From assembly GCA_015501075.1 (NCBI GenBank), contig JADNYJ010000878.1:1-10726 (forward strand): 10,726 nucleotides of DNA, given 5' to 3'. A program made the position numbers and the translations under genes. This document shows, piece by piece, positions 7,553-10,726 of this stretch (position 1 is the stretch's first letter; each line of letters begins with the position of its first letter). The notes under the pieces are model-generated. The model was not told the origin of the DNA. It did no database searches and worked only from the letters and a program-made list of their open reading frames with translations. This DNA comes from Gymnopilus junonius (Eukaryota; Basidiomycota; Agaricomycetes; Agaricales; Galerinaceae).

Positions 7553-10265
7553 ATGTCATCTTCACTCATCACCGGGGGCACATTCACGACGGTAAATGGG
7601 TATTATATTGTCAATCCTCCTGAGGAAAGAAGGAGAATCAATGGTGGGCATTACTACTGTGTTTACTTGGGATGAGGTTGATGTTCATTTTCATAAGCAC
7701 ATAGCTTTGACGCTGCTGAAAGTAACATTGCCGCCGGAGCCCTTCACGACTCTGCTGAAAGATATGATCCCCCAAAATGCCATCCCCAAACTCGTGAGGT
7801 CATCCTCCAAGAGATTAGAAGTTGGGTACAGCAAGACAGCGCAGTTCATCCATTTCTTTGGTTATATGGTCCTGCCGGCTCTGGAAAGTCAAGTATTGCT
7901 CAGTCGATCGCAGAGATCTTGTATGGCACCGAAGAACTTGCAGCAACTTTTTTCTTTTCTGGAACTGCCGCTGGTCGGAACGATGACCGTCATCTGATAC
8001 CGACCATCGCATATCAACTAACCACCTTTATTTCACAGACTACTGACTACATAGTCGATGCTATCGATCAGGACAGCCTTATTTTCACCAAGTCACTGAA
8101 ATCTCAAGTCGATGCCCTCATCAAGAAACCGCTCTCTGAACTCGCTTTCACCATGTCCGATGAAAATGCCATGACGGAAGGAGCCCTATGCTCGTAATCA
8201 TAGATGGTCTAGACGAGTGCAGCGAGGTCAACGCCGCATACTTGATGCCCTTCTGGCCGCTGTCCAAGATTCCTCCGTCCCACTTTGCTTCTTCATAGCC
8301 AGCCGTCCGGAACATGATATCCGGAAGTTTTTCAATCAGGAAAACGTTGAATCTCTTTCACGTCGCCTCGTTCTGGATGACAAGTACCAGCCCAACAAGG
8401 ATATAGACATTTTTCTACGTTCCAGATTCGACCGCATCAAACAGGAACATCCTTCAGGCCCCCATCTCCCGTCATCCTGGCCTTCTGACTCCGACATACA
8501 ACTGCTGGTGCAGAAGGCATCAGGCCAATTTATTTACGCTTCTACTGTTATGAAGTTTGTAGAATCTCCTCGTCATTGGCCTACAGATAGGCTTGATATT
8601 ATCTTAGGCCTTGCATCTCCCGGAATCACCACTCCCTTCGCTGATCTAGACACACTTTATTACCACGTCTTCTCCTCTGTCGAGGACATCGAGCGTGTAA
8701 TGGACACGTTTATTGTTCTTCTCTTCATGGATTCGAAGCTATCATCTGGTATGAGTGCAATTGAGGCCTTCCTTTGTTTCCGGGGGGAGAACTACAAATT
8801 ATTCTCAACGATTTGCATTCTATTATTTCTGTCCCAATGTTGAATAGTGATGCTGAAGAGCCTCGTCTATTCCATGCATCAGTGGGAGATTTCCTTCTGG
8901 ACAAATCTCGTTCAAAAAAATTCTTTATTGACCCAAGTCAAGCCGAGGAGCGTCTTACAAGGCACTTTATCAAACACATGGGTCGCTTTATTACTCAGAC
9001 ACGTAGGTTGTTTTCTTGCAAAAAAAAAACTACCTCGCTTATGCTTGTTTGAAGCGCAACAGGAGCATTTGAATTCGACACTTTTAAAAGTCTCCTGCTC
9101 AGGTCTCTTGACCCATTGCTTACTTGTTTCCCACCCATCACGGGCACTTTTGCAAGACCTATATGCATTCAACTTCGAACGGTACTTAGATATGTTATCT
9201 ATGGTTTGCAATTCTGGCACATTAGCTATGAGCAACATGGGATCCTTGCCTTCCCTGTCCAGGTGGATTGGAAATCAGGTCCGACTTTCTAGAATTTCCC
9301 TTGCAAAAACAACTTTCTAACAGATGAGACTTGTAGGTATATCCAAATTTCGAAAATGATCTCAGCATCCGATACAGCGCTCATTTCAATCACCATGTTA
9401 TATCGAGGCTTTCTCAATATCCAGAGTGTCCATCTTCATTTCGCCTATTCACCGCCGCGACCTTGACCAGCTTCCCATCGCACCGCATCACAGTGTTCGA
9501 CATGCTAAGCAAGGGGACTTCTGAATATCCAAACGGTCTCGATCTAGAAGGGCCCGATACAGTCAGTTTGCGACTTAGATTTCCTTATCACCAAGCACTG
9601 AACGGATATTATAATATGGTAAATGTATTCCTCATGGATGCAACAAACGCTGGGATCTATCATGTGGATGAGTCAAAGTACAGGGACCTCGCCAAGTTCT
9701 TCGTTGACAGCTTGGCTGAATCTCATACGTAATGCCTTTTTGTCCAAAAATTTGTGCAAGGCTGACATACTTTGCAAGCCAAGAAGTAGAGGAATGCTCT
9801 CTGGACCTACTGGATGACATTTTTTCGTGTAGTGACAAGGACTCCGAACTCGCGAAGTACCTCCAGGACAATGTAATCTCGAGTGACTTGACATTTGTCA
9901 CACAGAGACGGAGGAAAAAGCTATGGACTTTAGTGGAGTCCTATCTCGAGGTTATTTAGTTTTTTTCCTGTGTCCTTAATATTTACTGATATGAAATCCT
10001 GGCCTAGGAATGCGGCACATCTGACAACCTGGTAGTTGAAATAGTTCCTCCTCCCATTACCAGCAGAGAGGTATCGCTATCAACGACTGCGTATCCTTCA
10101 ACCCCGACGCCAGCGTCTGCTACCAGTGCTGCCACCGCGAACTCCCTCGACTCAGCTTTTCCTTTCTCAGAAAGGCGAAAATCAAAACGCCGCCAAATGC
10201 TGGGTGGTTCAAGAGAAATAAATCCTAGCCGAATGTCAGTGCCAGTGAACGTCAGACGTCAATGA
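7553..10265 (+). CDS. NACHT-domain STAND NTPase (NLR-like), copy 2, reading frame broken
   Basis: Paralogue of the NACHT gene on the other side of RPL22. The start ATG at 7553 gives MSSSLITGGTFTTVNGYYIV, followed by a second Gly-Gly unit INGGHYYCVYLG at 7637-7672. Then come AAGALHDSAERYDPPKCHP, Walker A GPAGSGKS at 7868-7891, Walker B LVIIDGLDEC at 8191-8220, CFFIASRPEHDIRKFF, SGQFIYASTVMKFVESP, GELQIILNDLHSII and HASVGDFLLDKSRSKKFF. Introns 9003-9062, 9279-9336 and 9951-10007 follow; the first two match positions in copy 1. The C-terminal region (SQYPECPS, RITVFDMLSKG, HVDESKYRDLAKFFVDSL, EECSLDLLDDIFSC) has no family I recognise. The last exon (10008-10265) is a Ser/Thr/Ala/Pro-rich linker and basic tail (ERRKSKRRQ) ending at TGA 10263-10265. 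Frame steps are needed near 7670, 7715, 8187, 8231, 8786 (a six-G run), the 9003/9062 junction and 9722. Repaired length would be about 845 residues. Confidence 0.85.
7568..9950 (+). repeat. Diverged paralogous duplication, unit 2 (NACHT copy 2)
   Basis: Counterpart of the unit at 3157-5554. Two internal introns (9003-9062 and 9279-9336) occupy the same positions as 4585-4644 and 4834-4893 in unit 1, and the second pair also shares phase 0, which confirms common descent. The two N-terminal introns of unit 1 have no visible counterpart here. Confidence 0.8.
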
Positions 10266-10726
10266 ATCTTATATACTCTAGAAAGTTTGAAAATATTTAT
10301 TGGTCCGATAAATTTTGGAATTCTGTTGGCTTAGGTACATTTTTAAGCCGAGTTGAAGGACAGAGAGACTTCCTATGACTACGGAATTCCGGCCGGCAAC
10401 ATCAACGCCGGACACGGGTGTTAACACATTCACTCTGGTCAAACCCACCATGCGACCGAATGATTTAGCTTGCTTCCAGCTCTTTCCCCGTTCTTTCCAA
10501 CGTTATACTGCCCTGAGCCTGAATCGAAGTAAATCTGTCTTGGAGTTCTGAAAAGGATGTCTCAATACTCTTCACAATGGCTCAAAGTCTCTGAACCATC
10601 TCCACACGTCCTTTTGGTTGAACTTGCGAGGTTCTTTGCCTCTAATACTCTTTTCTTCACGAAACTAAAAATCATGTTTGTGGTTTTTATAGGGCACCTG
10701 CGAATGCGTTTAACACTGAATTCTGG
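10266..10726. other. Downstream flank, no gene recognised
   Basis: After the NACHT copy 2 stop codon the sequence is AT-rich for about 80 bases and then mixed, with a small self-complementary CCGGCCGG at 10389-10396. No open frame on either strand shows a recognisable protein, and no RNA gene or repeat was seen. Confidence 0.4.

Noticed and set aside
9020..9029. Run of ten A residues as a retroelement tail
   Set aside because: It lies inside the intron 9003-9062 of NACHT copy 2 with no target-site duplication or retroelement coding nearby.
10620..10700. - strand promoter and gene start (TATAAAA with ATG just downstream) at the right edge
   Set aside because: The TATA-like word is only about 13 bases from the ATG and the open frame ends within about 40 codons with no recognisable protein.
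1..10726. CRISPR array, tRNA genes, insertion sequences or bacterial operon features
   Set aside because: No regularly spaced direct repeats, no tRNA A/B-box pairs, no terminal inverted repeats with a transposase; the intron-bearing genes indicate a fungal nuclear genome.

Overview
This window looks like nuclear DNA from a filamentous basidiomycete, probably an Agaricomycete. The evidence is very short spliceosomal introns (about 47-82 nt) with GTRNGT donors and CTAAY/CTGAY-type branch points, a eukaryotic 60S ribosomal protein gene with several introns, and NACHT-type STAND NTPases of the kind greatly expanded in mushroom genomes. All recognised genes lie on the + strand.

Layout: (1) 1 to about 2180-2335, a flavin-containing monooxygenase (FMO) gene that enters from the left edge, with at least eight introns. 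(2) 2336-3025, an intergenic region with a GC-rich core, several perfect palindromes and a TATA-like box. (3) 3026 to about 5554, a NACHT NTPase gene, here called NACHT copy 1. (4) about 5555-6326, largely unexplained DNA ending in the 5' leader of the next gene. (5) 6327-6937, RPL22, encoding ribosomal protein eL22, in five exons. (6) 6938-7552, intergenic. (7) 7553-10265, a second NACHT NTPase (NACHT copy 2), paralogous to copy 1 along almost its whole length and sharing intron positions. (8) 10266-10726, no gene recognised.

The most important technical observation is that FMO and both NACHT genes stay recognisable end to end at protein level, but only by changing reading frame every few tens to few hundred bases. 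Most steps are compatible with one missing base, and one falls in a G homopolymer. When the correct frame is followed, I find no clear stop codon caused by substitution. Even the housekeeping eL22 gene needs one extra base at its last splice junction to reach its acidic tail. This pattern fits uncorrected indels in a draft consensus better than independent decay of three or four neighbouring genes. The genes are therefore annotated as CDS with broken frames, not as proven pseudogenes.

Functionally the FMO, eL22 and the NACHT pair do not form an obvious pathway. The NACHT proteins carry an N-terminal Gly-Gly/beta-rich motif (two units in copy 2), a NACHT domain and a conserved C-terminal region with no repeat or domain that I recognise. 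Copy 2 ends in a low-complexity Ser/Thr/Ala/Pro linker and a strongly basic tail. They may be NLR-like signalling proteins, but that role is inferred from the family and not shown by the sequence.
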